The position numbers and the translations under genes are program-made. Positions 1 through 8,333 of a stretch of 48,738 nt of DNA are shown here, in pieces. The notes beneath the pieces are model-generated. The model saw only the letters and a list, made by a program, of their open reading frames with translations, searched no databases and was not told where the DNA came from. Origin of the DNA: a virus; IMG/VR virus record IMGVR_UViG_3300046652_000002, positions 1-48,738 of that record; one strand, written 5' to 3'. The number at the start of each line of letters is the position of its first letter. Position 1 is the first letter of the stretch.

Positions 1-160
1 GAGTCCCCTCCTCTCCGCTGGCTTTCTTTTTGGTTTCTTGGTACAATGTGGTCAGGAGATTCTCATGCCATTTCAAAGCGAAGCACAACGTCGTTTCATG
101 TATGCTAATGAGCCAACTATTGCTAAACGCTGGGAAAAGGAAACACCAAAAAAGAAGCTT
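1..160. repeat. Terminal direct repeat, left copy
   Basis: Bases 1-160 recur at 48579-48738 with a single difference, G at 33 against T at 48611. The repeat begins inside the loop of the terminator at 48571-48609 and ends inside the first small gene. This shows either a circular or permuted genome with redundant ends, or short direct terminal repeats. Because the repeat cuts both a terminator and a gene, an arbitrary break in a circular map is a little more likely. Confidence 0.9.
42..64 (+). promoter_or_regulatory. Extended -10 promoter and RBS of the structural arm
   Basis: TGGTACAAT at 39-47 is an extended -10 element (TGN before TACAAT). No good -35 hexamer lies 17 bases upstream, as is tolerated with extended -10 promoters. 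AGGAG at 53-57 is a strong Shine-Dalgarno for the ATG at 65. The promoter lies directly behind the terminator at 48571-48609, so the rightward structural operon is insulated and started here. The single base difference between the two genome ends (33/48611) falls in the spacer upstream of this -10. Confidence 0.55.
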
Positions 161-202
161 CCTAAGCATAAGAAAAAGAAGTCGTTTAAGAAGGGGAAGT
201 AA
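65..202 (+). CDS. Small basic phage protein (45 aa)
   Basis: This short gene opens the structural arm behind a strong AGGAG site. The protein begins MPFQSEAQRRFMYAN, continues AKRWEKETP, and ends in a lysine-rich tail. That pattern (SEAQRRFMYA, then AKRW..ETP) is typical of a small basic protein family often found next to phage terminase genes; no activity is established for it to my knowledge. The basic tail suggests nucleic-acid contact, which is inference. Its TAA overlaps the next ATG by one base, implying coupling with the small terminase gene. The first 32 codons are repeated at the right end of the window. Confidence 0.8.
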   Translation: MPFQSEAQRRFMYANEPTIAKRWEKETPKKKLPKHKKKKSFKKGK

Positions 203-621
203 TGCCTTCGATTTCAAAAGCAGCACACGACGATATTATTGAGAGTCACGAAAAGGGAGAGAGTACCAATAGTATCTCCGCTCGTCTTGGTTTGAAAGAA
301 GATACAGTTCGCCGTCACATTAAGAGTTCTCAGCATTCAACGATTGCAGGTCGAGAACTATCTTATCGTGAAAATCTTAATTGGGCAATCTCTGCTGCCG
401 GTGAACACTCGATAACTCGTATGCACCCAAAGGATTGCCCGAACAACACAGCTTGGTTTCTCTATAAACAAGCGTTGAAAGAACCCAAAGACTTCATGGC
501 GAAGTTCGGACAGGTTGAATCGAAATCAGATAGCGGAGAGAATGATCGTCTGGTTAAGCAAGGTACTAAGCATTCTATTGAAGAGATAGACGCTTTCTTG
601 AAAGGGTTGAAAAATGAGTAG
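202..621 (+). CDS. Putative terminase small subunit (HTH protein, 139 aa)
   Basis: Residues about 6-40 form a helix-turn-helix of the resolvase/terminase type (STNSISARLGLKEDTVRRHI). A mixed middle part and an acidic C-terminus (SIEEIDAFLKGL) follow. Position immediately upstream of the large terminase, length and the N-terminal HTH fit a small terminase subunit that recognises the packaging site and loads the motor. The ATG overlaps the preceding stop by one base. The call rests on position and HTH rather than close family resemblance; a transcriptional regulator is the alternative. Confidence 0.65.
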   Translation: MPSISKAAHDDIIESHEKGESTNSISARLGLKEDTVRRHIKSSQHSTIAGRELSYRENLNWAISAAGEHSITRMHPKDCPNNTAWFLYKQALKEPKDFMAKFGQVESKSDSGENDRLVKQGTKHSIEEIDAFLKGLKNE

Positions 622-850
622 ATTGCGTAAGATAGGTAAGATCAGTAAGAAGACCGCGAAACTTCTTCGGCAACCTGAGTTGGTAACGCAATGCGATAAT
701 CCAGACTGCAAAAAAGACCTTGGCCGAACTTGCGTTCGTACAGATGGTTCCGCAGTGTGTGCGTCAGGTTGCGGCTTATCAATTAAGCGTTATCAGAGTG
801 GTTTGATTAAGTTCTTCTGTTCAAACCATTGTCGTTCCATTGCAAGTTAA
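614..850 (+). CDS. Small cysteine-rich (zinc-binding) protein (78 aa)
   Basis: The basic N-terminus is followed by several cysteine pairs: CDNPDC near residue 27, then C, CASGC and a final CSNHC. This pattern would bind one or two zinc ions. The ATG lies 8 bases inside the end of the small terminase gene behind AAGGG. Its own last 11 bases overlap the start of the large terminase, so the three genes are translationally chained. A terminase-associated DNA-binding accessory role is inferred from position only; I do not recognise the family. Confidence 0.7.
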   Translation: MSRLRKIGKISKKTAKLLRQPELVTQCDNPDCKKDLGRTCVRTDGSAVCASGCGLSIKRYQSGLIKFFCSNHCRSIAS

Positions 851-2648
851 AACACCATTCAATCGACATATACCAAAGACACTCAAAGAGAATCTTGAGT
901 GGCGTAGGGATATTCTACAAGCAGTAGTCGATGATCCTTCAGTAATCGAATTGATTATTGATGCGTGTTCCCAAGACCCGTTATTCTTTATTAACGGATT
1001 CTGCTGGACATACGATCCTCGAAATGAGGAGAATCCAAAGCTACCATTCATACTGTATCCATTTCAAGAGGATGCAGTTATGGATATTATTGCAGCAATT
1101 GGCTCTAACGACTTGCTAATAGAGAAGAGTCGTGATATGGGTGCGAGTTGGATAACAATTGCAGCAATGACATGGTGTTGGAGATTTCGTGATCGTCAGT
1201 CATTCCTGTTCGTTAGTCGTGTTGAAGAGTACGTTGATAAGCCAGGAAACCCGAAGGCTATGTTCTGGAAGTTCGACTTCCTATTGGATAGCCTGGTATC
1301 GTGGTTGCGTCCGCGGGGATATAACAAAGATTGTTATCGTTCAAAGTTACACGTTGAGAATCCAGAAAATGGGAGTGTTATTGATGGTGAATCTACTACT
1401 GGTAATGTTGCTCGTGGAGACCGCCGTACAGCTATATTGCTTGATGAGTTTGCGGCAGTTGTCGAAGGAAACCGTGTCTTATCATCTACTCGTGACGCGA
1501 CAAATTGCAGACTTTTTAACTCTACGCCGAATGGAGTCAATAATGCTTTCTACGATATTAGACAAACGACAATCAAGAAACTCAGACTCCATTGGTCCCA
1601 GCATCCAATAAAGTCAGTCGGTCTTTATACTACTGACGATAAGGGAAATCTGAAACATCTTGATGATGCGATCTTTCCGCCAGATTACCACTTTGTTTTG
1701 GATGGAAAAATCCGAAGTTCTTGGTATGATGGAGAGTGTCAGCGTGCCGGTAGTTCCCAGGAAATTGCCCAGGAACTTGACATTGATTACCTTGGGTCAG
1801 GGTTTCAGTATTTCAATGCAGCAGCAATCGAAACTCAGATTCGCAAGAATGCCCGTCCTCCTCTTCTCGTTGGTGAGTTAGAATATGATGACACCACAGG
1901 AGAGCCCATTCGATTTGTTGAATGTACTAATGGGCATCTTCAGTTATGGTTCTACCTCAATGGGAATGATGAACCACCTAGAGATTCTAAATACTCAGCA
2001 GGGTGCGATGTTTCTGCCGGGACGGGTGCATCCAATTCTTGTCTGGCCGCTTACAATATGACAACATGCGAGAAAGTTATTGAGTATGTCAACTCACGTA
2101 TTAGACCAGAACAGTTTGCAAAGCAAGCAATTGCGATATGCAAATGGCTCGGAAATGCTTATCTCATCTGGGAGTCTGGCGGGCCGGGTAGACAATTCGG
2201 TTCCAGGGTTATCGAATTGGGGTATGGAAACATATATTTTCGCAAAAGGGAAGAGGCGATTTCTGGTAAAGTGTCGGATATACCAGGCATTGTTACGACC
2301 AAGGAAGTCAAGATGTTATTCCTTGGCGAGTACCGATCTTCTGTTGAAAAGGGAGCGTGTATTAACAGATCGAAGGAAGCTTTACAGGAAACACTGGAAT
2401 ATATTTTCGCTCCTGATGGCGGGATTGAGCATTCGAGAACATGCAACCGCGTTGACCCATCTGGTGCGAAAGCCAACCACGGCGACCGTGTTATTGCCGA
2501 TGCTCTCGCATGGAAAGCTTTGCGTGAAAGGAATATCAAGCCAGTCGTTGAAGAAAAAACTATTCCGGTAGGATCACTGGCTTGGCGTAATCAACTTCGA
2601 GAACAGAAACAGAAAGAACTCGCTAACGACGGTTGGAGAAATAACTAA
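840..2648 (+). CDS. terL: Terminase large subunit (TTG start)
   Basis: This is the ATP-driven packaging motor and headful nuclease. An adenine-binding-like YPFQ lies near residue 73. The Walker-A-like EKSRDMGASW is at 95-104, Walker B ILLDEFA at 199-205, the coupling motif NSTP at about 227-230, and the RNase-H-like nuclease opens with GCDVSAGTG (Asp390). At 602 residues it is full length. No ATG is available: the frame is open only from 807 and offers TTG at 840 (used here) or ATT at 828, with no Shine-Dalgarno. The TTG lies 8 bases before the stop of the zinc protein, so reinitiation by a terminating ribosome is the likely mode. Confidence 0.92.
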   Translation: MQVKTPFNRHIPKTLKENLEWRRDILQAVVDDPSVIELIIDACSQDPLFFINGFCWTYDPRNEENPKLPFILYPFQEDAVMDIIAAIGSNDLLIEKSRDMGASWITIAAMTWCWRFRDRQSFLFVSRVEEYVDKPGNPKAMFWKFDFLLDSLVSWLRPRGYNKDCYRSKLHVENPENGSVIDGESTTGNVARGDRRTAILLDEFAAVVEGNRVLSSTRDATNCRLFNSTPNGVNNAFYDIRQTTIKKLRLHWSQHPIKSVGLYTTDDKGNLKHLDDAIFPPDYHFVLDGKIRSSWYDGECQRAGSSQEIAQELDIDYLGSGFQYFNAAAIETQIRKNARPPLLVGELEYDDTTGEPIRFVECTNGHLQLWFYLNGNDEPPRDSKYSAGCDVSAGTGASNSCLAAYNMTTCEKVIEYVNSRIRPEQFAKQAIAICKWLGNAYLIWESGGPGRQFGSRVIELGYGNIYFRKREEAISGKVSDIPGIVTTKEVKMLFLGEYRSSVEKGACINRSKEALQETLEYIFAPDGGIEHSRTCNRVDPSGAKANHGDRVIADALAWKALRERNIKPVVEEKTIPVGSLAWRNQLREQKQKELANDGWRNN

Positions 2649-2649
2649 T

Positions 2650-2730
2650 ATGCACGATGATGCGATAGTTACCATCATAATTGTTGTTAGTTTTTTATTT
2701 ATAGTTTACGGGAAAAGGGGAAATAGGTAA
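2650..2730 (+). CDS. 26-residue membrane peptide between terL and portal
   Basis: The ATG sits one base after the terL stop and the TAA five bases before the portal ATG, filling the gap almost exactly. The peptide has a short acidic N-terminus (MHDDA), a hydrophobic stretch of about 16 residues and a basic end (GKRGNR), the layout of a single-pass membrane peptide. No Shine-Dalgarno is needed if it is coupled to terL. The function is unknown. It could be chance, but the fit between neighbours and its topology argue for a real gene. A GGGGAAATAGG stretch inside its end serves as the portal RBS. Confidence 0.5.
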   Translation: MHDDAIVTIIIVVSFLFIVYGKRGNR

Positions 2731-2735
2731 AAATA

Positions 2736-4475
2736 ATGAAGAACCCACTGAGCGATAAAGAGTGGACCAAACTTGACGCGGCGATTGTTTGGTCAGAACG
2801 GCAGCTTGAGTTCCAGAAACGAAAGAGGCTTCATGCAGTTCAGCAAATGGTTGGTTATCATTATGCTGAGTGCGGTGCAGAACGTAGGAATATCGTTCCT
2901 ATGCTCGCTCTTGCTTTGCAGATTTACACAAGGAAACTCTCTCCGCAGAATCCTCGCGTTTTAATTACTGCTCCAGGCAACGATAGGCTCAAGCCTGTCG
3001 CTGCTAATTTCGAGTTGGCAGTGAATCAGATTCCTGACGAAATTGGCTTGCAGGGAACTCTTCGCCGTATCGTTCTTGAGGCTCTATTCTCGATTGGTGT
3101 CGCAAAGGTTGGCTTGTATGAAGTAGGCCACGCTCTTGACCACAAATACGGCTGTCCATTCGTTGATTGCGTTCCACTCGATAACTACTTCCTTGATATG
3201 TCAGCCAAGTGCCTTGAAGATATTTGCTTTGAGGGAAATCAGTATTGGCTTGACTACGACGAGCTAATGGATAGTGATTGGATTGACGAAGACGAGAAAA
3301 AGGATTTGAAGCCTGACGAATATACAATTGTCGGAGTTGCTGGTGAGCCTCGTGTTGAAGGTATTTCGGCAGATGGTTCAGCAGATCAATATCATGATCG
3401 TGTTCATCTTCGTGATATCTGGCTGCCGAAGGAAGGTCTTGTTGTTACTTGCGGTGCCGAGACAAAGAAGGTTCTTCATGTCTGCGAATGGGATGGTCCT
3501 ACTTGCGGTCCATATTACAAGCTGTGGTTCAACGATGTTCCAGGCAACTTAATGCCTCTTCCGCCGATTGCTTTGTGGCGTGACTTGCATGAGTTGGCAA
3601 ACACTATCTTCCGCAAGCTTGGTGAGGAAGCTGAGTCATACAAGAGGGTTCAAGGGTTCCAGGGCGGCGAAGAGGAGAGCGTAACGAACTTCTCTAAGGC
3701 TCGGGATGGTGAAGGAATTCGATATACTGGGTCGCCTCCTGTTCAACTTGAGGCTGGCGGTGTTCACGCTCCGACACTTGCGTTCTATCTGCAATGCCGT
3801 GATCTGTTCAGTTACTTCGCAGGGAACCTAGATACCCTTGGTGGTCTTGAAAACCAATCTCCTACTCTGGGTCAAGATAAACTTCTTACTGCATCTGCGA
3901 CTGCTCAAATGCAGGACATGGCAGATGCTACGCAGAAGTTCATTCAAGATATTTTCCATGCACTTGCATATTATGAATGGAATGATCCAGTCAAGAAACG
4001 TAATCTTGAAAAGCCGATTCCCGGTACTGATGCAACATTGCCTGTGAAGTGGAACAAGAAAGCGAAGCTGGGAGATTTCGATGACTACGATCTGAAGATG
4101 GATGTGTATTCGTTGCAGGATAACTCTCCGAATGTGCGTCTTCAGAAGTTGCGAATGTTCATGAAGGAATTCGTTACTCCTCTTGAGCAACGAATTCAAT
4201 CTGCTGGTGGTCAAGTTGACTATCAAGAAATTCTCAAGTTGGCAGCAAAGTATTCAGACTTCCCAGAGTTGTCAGATATCGTTAAGTTTGCCGAGACGGA
4301 TCAGAACTTGCAAACGAAACAGCAGGGCCAGGACTACGGCGGCGACAAGACGACCGCGAGAGTTGGACAGCCGGGAATGTCTCGCCACGGTGCTGATTCT
4401 GCGATGACACAACAGCTTATGGGTAGTGGTCTTAAGGAAACTGCTGGTGCTGCACCCGTTACATCTGGACATTAA
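2736..4475 (+). CDS. Portal protein (579 aa)
   Basis: The dodecameric portal through which DNA is packaged and ejected. The call comes from position directly after the large terminase and before the scaffold and capsid genes, the usual length, and portal-like character: an N-terminal helical part listing the residual nucleotide-binding-free wing, a middle region (VDCVPLDNYFLDM, LRDIWLP) typical of podovirus and related portals, and a charged Gln-rich C-terminus. GGGGAAATAGG upstream provides the ribosome site. No truncation is seen. The family assignment is by pattern recognition; an alternative function is unlikely here. Confidence 0.8.
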   Translation: MKNPLSDKEWTKLDAAIVWSERQLEFQKRKRLHAVQQMVGYHYAECGAERRNIVPMLALALQIYTRKLSPQNPRVLITAPGNDRLKPVAANFELAVNQIPDEIGLQGTLRRIVLEALFSIGVAKVGLYEVGHALDHKYGCPFVDCVPLDNYFLDMSAKCLEDICFEGNQYWLDYDELMDSDWIDEDEKKDLKPDEYTIVGVAGEPRVEGISADGSADQYHDRVHLRDIWLPKEGLVVTCGAETKKVLHVCEWDGPTCGPYYKLWFNDVPGNLMPLPPIALWRDLHELANTIFRKLGEEAESYKRVQGFQGGEEESVTNFSKARDGEGIRYTGSPPVQLEAGGVHAPTLAFYLQCRDLFSYFAGNLDTLGGLENQSPTLGQDKLLTASATAQMQDMADATQKFIQDIFHALAYYEWNDPVKKRNLEKPIPGTDATLPVKWNKKAKLGDFDDYDLKMDVYSLQDNSPNVRLQKLRMFMKEFVTPLEQRIQSAGGQVDYQEILKLAAKYSDFPELSDIVKFAETDQNLQTKQQGQDYGGDKTTARVGQPGMSRHGADSAMTQQLMGSGLKETAGAAPVTSGH

Positions 4476-4500
4476 CGAATAATCAGGATATAATGTAACT

Positions 4501-4839
4501 ATGGCGATCTTCGGAAAAATCTTCAGGTATCAAGATGATGCTGGTCGCATCGTTGAAAGATACTTCAGGGTTGCTGAAGTTCCTGAAACGATTGATGTTG
4601 ATGGAACTTTGTATACTCTGGAAAATCACAGTGTAAGGCCATCGAAGAGTCGATTCCCTTATGAATGTGATGTTTCCGGTGTTCACTCAAGTCAGGCTCA
4701 AGAATTGAGGGATTTCTTCGAGAGTCACGGAGAGAAGGGTGTTGAAGTGACTCAAGAGGGTAATCCTGTGTATACCAGCAGGAATCAGCGGAAGCGTTTG
4801 CTGAAGCTGCGAGGTATGGTTGACCGTGGTAGTTTTTAA
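4501..4839 (+). CDS. Hypothetical protein between portal and scaffold (112 aa)
   Basis: I do not recognise this family. The protein has a beta-rich N-terminal half (FGKIFRYQDDAGRIVERYF, VDGTLYTLENHSVRPS) and an alpha-helical basic C-terminus (SRNQRKRLLKLRG). It has no membrane segment or signal peptide. CAGGAT upstream of the ATG is a weak ribosome site. Its position between portal and scaffold suggests a minor head or assembly factor, which is inference only. Confidence 0.65.
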   Translation: MAIFGKIFRYQDDAGRIVERYFRVAEVPETIDVDGTLYTLENHSVRPSKSRFPYECDVSGVHSSQAQELRDFFESHGEKGVEVTQEGNPVYTSRNQRKRLLKLRGMVDRGSF

Positions 4840-4852
4840 CGGAGAAGAGAAA

Positions 4853-5800
4853 ATGCCAGTGACAGATGAACTTGTGGGTGAAATCAATACTGCAATCAAT
4901 ACTTACATCGAAGGTAAGGAATCAGAGAAGAAGCCTCAAGAAGAGAGTATTCCTTTTACTGAAGAGAAGCAAGTAGCGGAAGTAAAAGAAGAGGCTCCTG
5001 TAGTTGATACAGAAGTTAAGTCAGAAGAGAAGACCGAAATCAAGAGCGAAGAGAAGCCTGAAGTCAAGACAGAAGTAAAACCTAAACTTAGTAACGAGGC
5101 GTTGACTCGTGCTATTCGTGCAGGTTTGACTTTTGAAGATGCGAAATCCTTTGCTAACGACGAGGCGTTAAACAGGGTATCCGCCTCCATTGAAAATGCA
5201 CATAAGCCGGTTGAGGAAGAGAACGAAGAGTCTGACGAAGATGATTTGTTTGCACAGATTCCTAATCTCGATCCTGAAGAGTATGAAGAAGGTGTCGTCA
5301 ATACTTTCGAGGCTTTGAAGAAGGTTATTCAGAAGCAGCAAGAAGAGTTGAAGTCAATGAAAGAGTATCAGGCAAGGATTGCTGATGCTGGTCGTCAGAA
5401 TTACGCTAAGGAAACTGAGAAGTGGTTTGATAGTCAGATTTCCGGTTTGGGAGAAGACCTTTCTGAGATTCTGGGAAATGGTGAGTATTCTAAACTTGAC
5501 AGGTCCAGTTCTCAGTTTGCTACTAGGGACCAGATTGCAAATCAAACTGCCATTTTGATCGCTGGATATCAAGCTTCTGGAATTCAGATCGACCGAGATA
5601 AGGCATTTCAGCAGGCGGTGAAATTGGTACTTGGCGATGAAATGGCCAAGGCTTCCGACAAGAAGTTGAATGCCGACCTGGATAAGAGAAGTAAGCAGCA
5701 TATTCAGCGTGCAAATACGAAACAAGCAAAACATAAGGGTGATACCGTGGCAGAAGTGGCCGCGATGTTGGATGAGAAGTTCTTTAGTGGTAAGGCTTAA
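4853..5800 (+). CDS. Putative scaffold protein (315 aa)
   Basis: An acidic, Glu/Lys-rich protein. Residues about 20-80 are a low-complexity EE/KxE stretch (EVKSEEKTEIKSEEK-like), then a helical part with coiled-coil potential (EALKKVIQKQQEELKSM), and a basic C-terminus (KRSKQHIQRANTKQAKHKG). An acidic core and basic C-terminal capsid-binding end located just upstream of the capsid gene are the hallmarks of phage scaffold proteins. The ATG at 4853 is chosen because GGAG at 4841-4844 sits at the right distance. An in-frame TTG at 4820 lies inside the preceding gene and lacks a site. Confidence 0.72.
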   Translation: MPVTDELVGEINTAINTYIEGKESEKKPQEESIPFTEEKQVAEVKEEAPVVDTEVKSEEKTEIKSEEKPEVKTEVKPKLSNEALTRAIRAGLTFEDAKSFANDEALNRVSASIENAHKPVEEENEESDEDDLFAQIPNLDPEEYEEGVVNTFEALKKVIQKQQEELKSMKEYQARIADAGRQNYAKETEKWFDSQISGLGEDLSEILGNGEYSKLDRSSSQFATRDQIANQTAILIAGYQASGIQIDRDKAFQQAVKLVLGDEMAKASDKKLNADLDKRSKQHIQRANTKQAKHKGDTVAEVAAMLDEKFFSGKA

Positions 5801-6411
5801 TGACTAATTCTAAGCTGTGTAGTAAGTGTGGTGTGGAGCAACCGATTGAGAATTTCTCGGTTCGTAGAGATAAAGATCGCAATGGAGTTGTGGTCGAACG
5901 GATGAATCGGGTTTGCAAGTCTTGTGCTTGTAAGAAGCAAAAGGCTTATTCGGAGAATCATCCTGGATTGATTAACAAAAGGGCTAGGAGTAGATATTAT
6001 GAAAATTCCGAAGCCGGGAAGTTAAAGTCTCGTGAATGGCGTAAAAGGAATTCAGATAAGATGTCTGCGAATTACAAGAAGTGGCGAGATAGTAGGGATA
6101 GATTTGAGGTTGCTCTTAAACAATCGCATATTGCTTCGATTGCTGGTGGTTACAAACCATGCAGTGCAACGGTAGAAGAAATCCGAGAGGCATTTACTGG
6201 CAAGTGCTATATTTGTGGCGTAATGGAAAGTGACTGCAACAAGAAGTTGTGTCTAGATCATTGCCACGAAACTGGTGCGATGCGAGGCTGGTTGTGTCAT
6301 AAGCACAACGCCATGCTCGGCTTTGCTAATGAATCCGTTGATATTCTTGAGATTGCATGTGAATATCTCAATAATGCAAAAACAAAAACAATAAACGAAG
6401 CAAATGCTTAG
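5800..6411 (+). CDS. Endonuclease VII-type HNH nuclease (203 aa)
   Basis: Recombination endonuclease VII family (Phage_endo_VII). The catalytic zinc/HNH domain is at about 136-175: C136 and C139, then LDHCHETG (D153, H154, H156) and WLCHKHNAMLGF (C166, H167, N170). A second zinc finger of C7, C10, C39, C42 forms the N-terminus. Such enzymes cut branched DNA or act as freestanding homing endonucleases. Its position, wedged between scaffold and major capsid with ATG overlapping the scaffold stop, is unusual for a resolvase and looks like a mobile insertion. The N-terminal finger resembles the separate 85-residue protein at 36829-37086. Confidence 0.88.
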   Translation: MTNSKLCSKCGVEQPIENFSVRRDKDRNGVVVERMNRVCKSCACKKQKAYSENHPGLINKRARSRYYENSEAGKLKSREWRKRNSDKMSANYKKWRDSRDRFEVALKQSHIASIAGGYKPCSATVEEIREAFTGKCYICGVMESDCNKKLCLDHCHETGAMRGWLCHKHNAMLGFANESVDILEIACEYLNNAKTKTINEANA

Positions 6412-6425
6412 GTAGGTGTACAATA
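6410..6425 (+). promoter_or_regulatory. RBS before a non-standard start of the capsid gene
   Basis: AGGTAGG at 6410-6416 is a good Shine-Dalgarno, six bases before an in-frame ATA at 6423. No ATG, GTG or TTG in the capsid frame lies at a suitable distance. The first is TTG at 6459, which has no ribosome site. This suggests capsid translation starts at 6423, either at a true ATA or at an ATG altered by one base in this sequence. Confidence 0.5.
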
Positions 6426-6458
6426 GGAATTCCTTACTCTTCGATTGATGACGCGGTC

Positions 6459-7457
6459 TTGCTCACACAACAGAATCTCGTGAAGCGTGGTGCCTTTGTT
6501 GATTTGCAAACTGATCTGACCGATCACGTTGCCGTGCGTGAAATGTGGAAGTCCCGCCAAAAGAAATTTAGTGGCGGCAATCCGTGGGAATTCGAGGCTC
6601 AGGTTGACCACAACCATTCGGCTCGTGCAGTTGAACTGTTCGAGACTGATGGTGCTGCGATCAACGATACGATGATTAAGGGCACTGTCGAGCCTCGGCA
6701 CGTCAATGCTTTTTATCTGTACGATCAGCGAGAGCCCGCTTTCCAGCGTGGCGGCGTTAGCATTGTCGATCTGATTCAGACTCGATACACTGCCATGATG
6801 GTCAGCTTGTTCGAGTATCTCGAAGCAGTCTTGTGGGGCAAGCCCACGGATAGCACTGACAAGAAGACTCCGTTCGGCATTGCTTACTGGGTCGTGAAAA
6901 ATGCTAGCGAAGGTTTCAACGGTGGCGATCCTACTGGTTTTACTGCTGGTCGTGCGAACATTACGACTGCTTCCCAAGCCCGTTGGGCGAACTGGTCGGG
7001 TACTTACCACTTGGTAGCTACTGAAGACTTGGTTCGTATGATGCGTCGTATGCACCGAAAGATTCAGTTCCGCTCGGTTGTGTCTCATGCTCAACCTGAC
7101 CTTGGACCGATGAAGAATGGTATCTATACCAACGATACCGTTGTTGGTCTGTTGGAAGAGTTGATTGAGGCCCAAGACACGAATCTCGGATTCGATCTTG
7201 ATAGCCGTGGCGGTCGAGTTGTTTTCAAGGGTACGCCCGTTGTGTACGCTCCGTTCCTTGATAGTGATACCAGCAATCCAGTGTATATGCTGGATTGGAA
7301 CTGGCTGGCCATTGGCGTGCTGGAAGGTTGGGAGAACCAACTGACCGCTCCGTATATGGTTCCTGGCAAGCACTTGGTCCGTCGCGTTGATCTTGATGCG
7401 ACGTTGCAGATGATTTGCACTAACCTGCGTCGTCAAGGCGTTCTGTACCAGTCGTAA
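6459..7457 (+). CDS. Major capsid protein (332 aa from TTG; probably 344 aa from 6423)
   Basis: The HK97-type shell protein by position and character: after scaffold, before a second capsid-associated protein, with an acidic E-loop-like N-terminal part, a long amphipathic spine-like region (GGVSIVDLIQTRYTAMMVSLFEYLEAVLWG), and a C-terminal P/A-domain ending near LDATLQMICTNLRRQG. The frame has no ATG before residue about 29. The listed TTG lacks a ribosome site. AGGTAGG sits six bases before ATA at 6423, which would add IGIPYSSIDDAV to the N-terminus. A frameshift from the endonuclease gene was considered and not favoured. The function is likely, the exact start uncertain. Confidence 0.8.
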   Translation: MLTQQNLVKRGAFVDLQTDLTDHVAVREMWKSRQKKFSGGNPWEFEAQVDHNHSARAVELFETDGAAINDTMIKGTVEPRHVNAFYLYDQREPAFQRGGVSIVDLIQTRYTAMMVSLFEYLEAVLWGKPTDSTDKKTPFGIAYWVVKNASEGFNGGDPTGFTAGRANITTASQARWANWSGTYHLVATEDLVRMMRRMHRKIQFRSVVSHAQPDLGPMKNGIYTNDTVVGLLEELIEAQDTNLGFDLDSRGGRVVFKGTPVVYAPFLDSDTSNPVYMLDWNWLAIGVLEGWENQLTAPYMVPGKHLVRRVDLDATLQMICTNLRRQGVLYQS

Positions 7458-7494
7458 TTAACCTTTGAAACCAACTTAGAAAGAGGATACTGAA

Positions 7495-8319
7495 ATGAGT
7501 GATTTTTCTACTAATGCCCCTTTGCGTGAAGCTGATCGCAAATCCAAGTGGGTTTGGTTTGATGAAATCGTGGCTCTGAAAAAGGGCCAGGGAGTTTGTT
7601 TCTACTGGGATTACTCCCTGGCTGTTGCAACTCCGGCTCATGCTATCGAGACGGCTGCATCAGTCGATTATCAGCGAACGACTCGCGTGAAGTTGCCGAC
7701 CATTTTGAATGCTCCGTACTTCGCTGGTGTCGCCGCTTCCGACTATGCTGCTAGTCCTACTGGACAATTGATTGAAATCAATATCCCCGGTAGCACTTGT
7801 CAAATTCTCACCAAAAAGAATTTGACCATTGGAGTCGGTCGGGTGACTTGTCAGGCTGGTGGAACTTTGGCTGGTTACTTTACCAACGAAGGATTCCAAG
7901 GTCAGGGTTCTGCTGTTCCGTTGCAGACACTTGATACTAGCACAACTCCAGCGAAGACACTTGCATTGCTTGAGGAAGGTCCGCAGTCTGGCTTGCAGGA
8001 GACTCTCGCTGCTAGCACTGCTGGTGGTGCTGTCACCTTGATGGCAACTGGAGTTACTCACTTCCCGACCGAAACGATTTCGGCGAATATCACTAACACT
8101 CCCGCTGCTGGTACTCGCAATGGGCAGAAAAAGCGTTTCGTGATTGATGGTACGCAAACCACTTCCTCTGTTGTCATCACTTACGGTGGCACGGCTATGA
8201 AGTATGACAACAGCACAACGATGGCCTCCCTCACGATGGCTACCGCTGGCTGCGATTCGACGGTTGAATGGGTTGGTTATTGGCACTTGGTTGCTAATCT
8301 GACTTCGACTGTCGGCTAA
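7495..8319 (+). CDS. Capsid-associated (decoration/minor head) protein (274 aa)
   Basis: This gene follows the capsid gene with one of the best ribosome sites in the arm (AGAGGATACTGAA before ATG), indicating high expression. The protein is rich in Thr, Ala, Gly and Val with alternating beta pattern (TVEWVGYWHLVANLTSTVG at the end). It has no catalytic motif or membrane segment. Position and expression signals fit a head decoration or cement protein. A second capsid or tail-related virion protein remains possible. A strong hairpin follows the stop. Confidence 0.6.
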   Translation: MSDFSTNAPLREADRKSKWVWFDEIVALKKGQGVCFYWDYSLAVATPAHAIETAASVDYQRTTRVKLPTILNAPYFAGVAASDYAASPTGQLIEINIPGSTCQILTKKNLTIGVGRVTCQAGGTLAGYFTNEGFQGQGSAVPLQTLDTSTTPAKTLALLEEGPQSGLQETLAASTAGGAVTLMATGVTHFPTETISANITNTPAAGTRNGQKKRFVIDGTQTTSSVVITYGGTAMKYDNSTTMASLTMATAGCDSTVEWVGYWHLVANLTSTVG

Positions 8320-8333
8320 TCAATTAGGTTGAG

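Noticed and set aside
6372-6461. Programmed frameshift from the endonuclease gene into the capsid gene
   Set aside because: The A-rich stretch at 6375-6390 lacks a canonical X-XXY-YYZ heptamer in the correct frame, and fusing an endonuclease to the capsid would make little sense; an unusual start is simpler.
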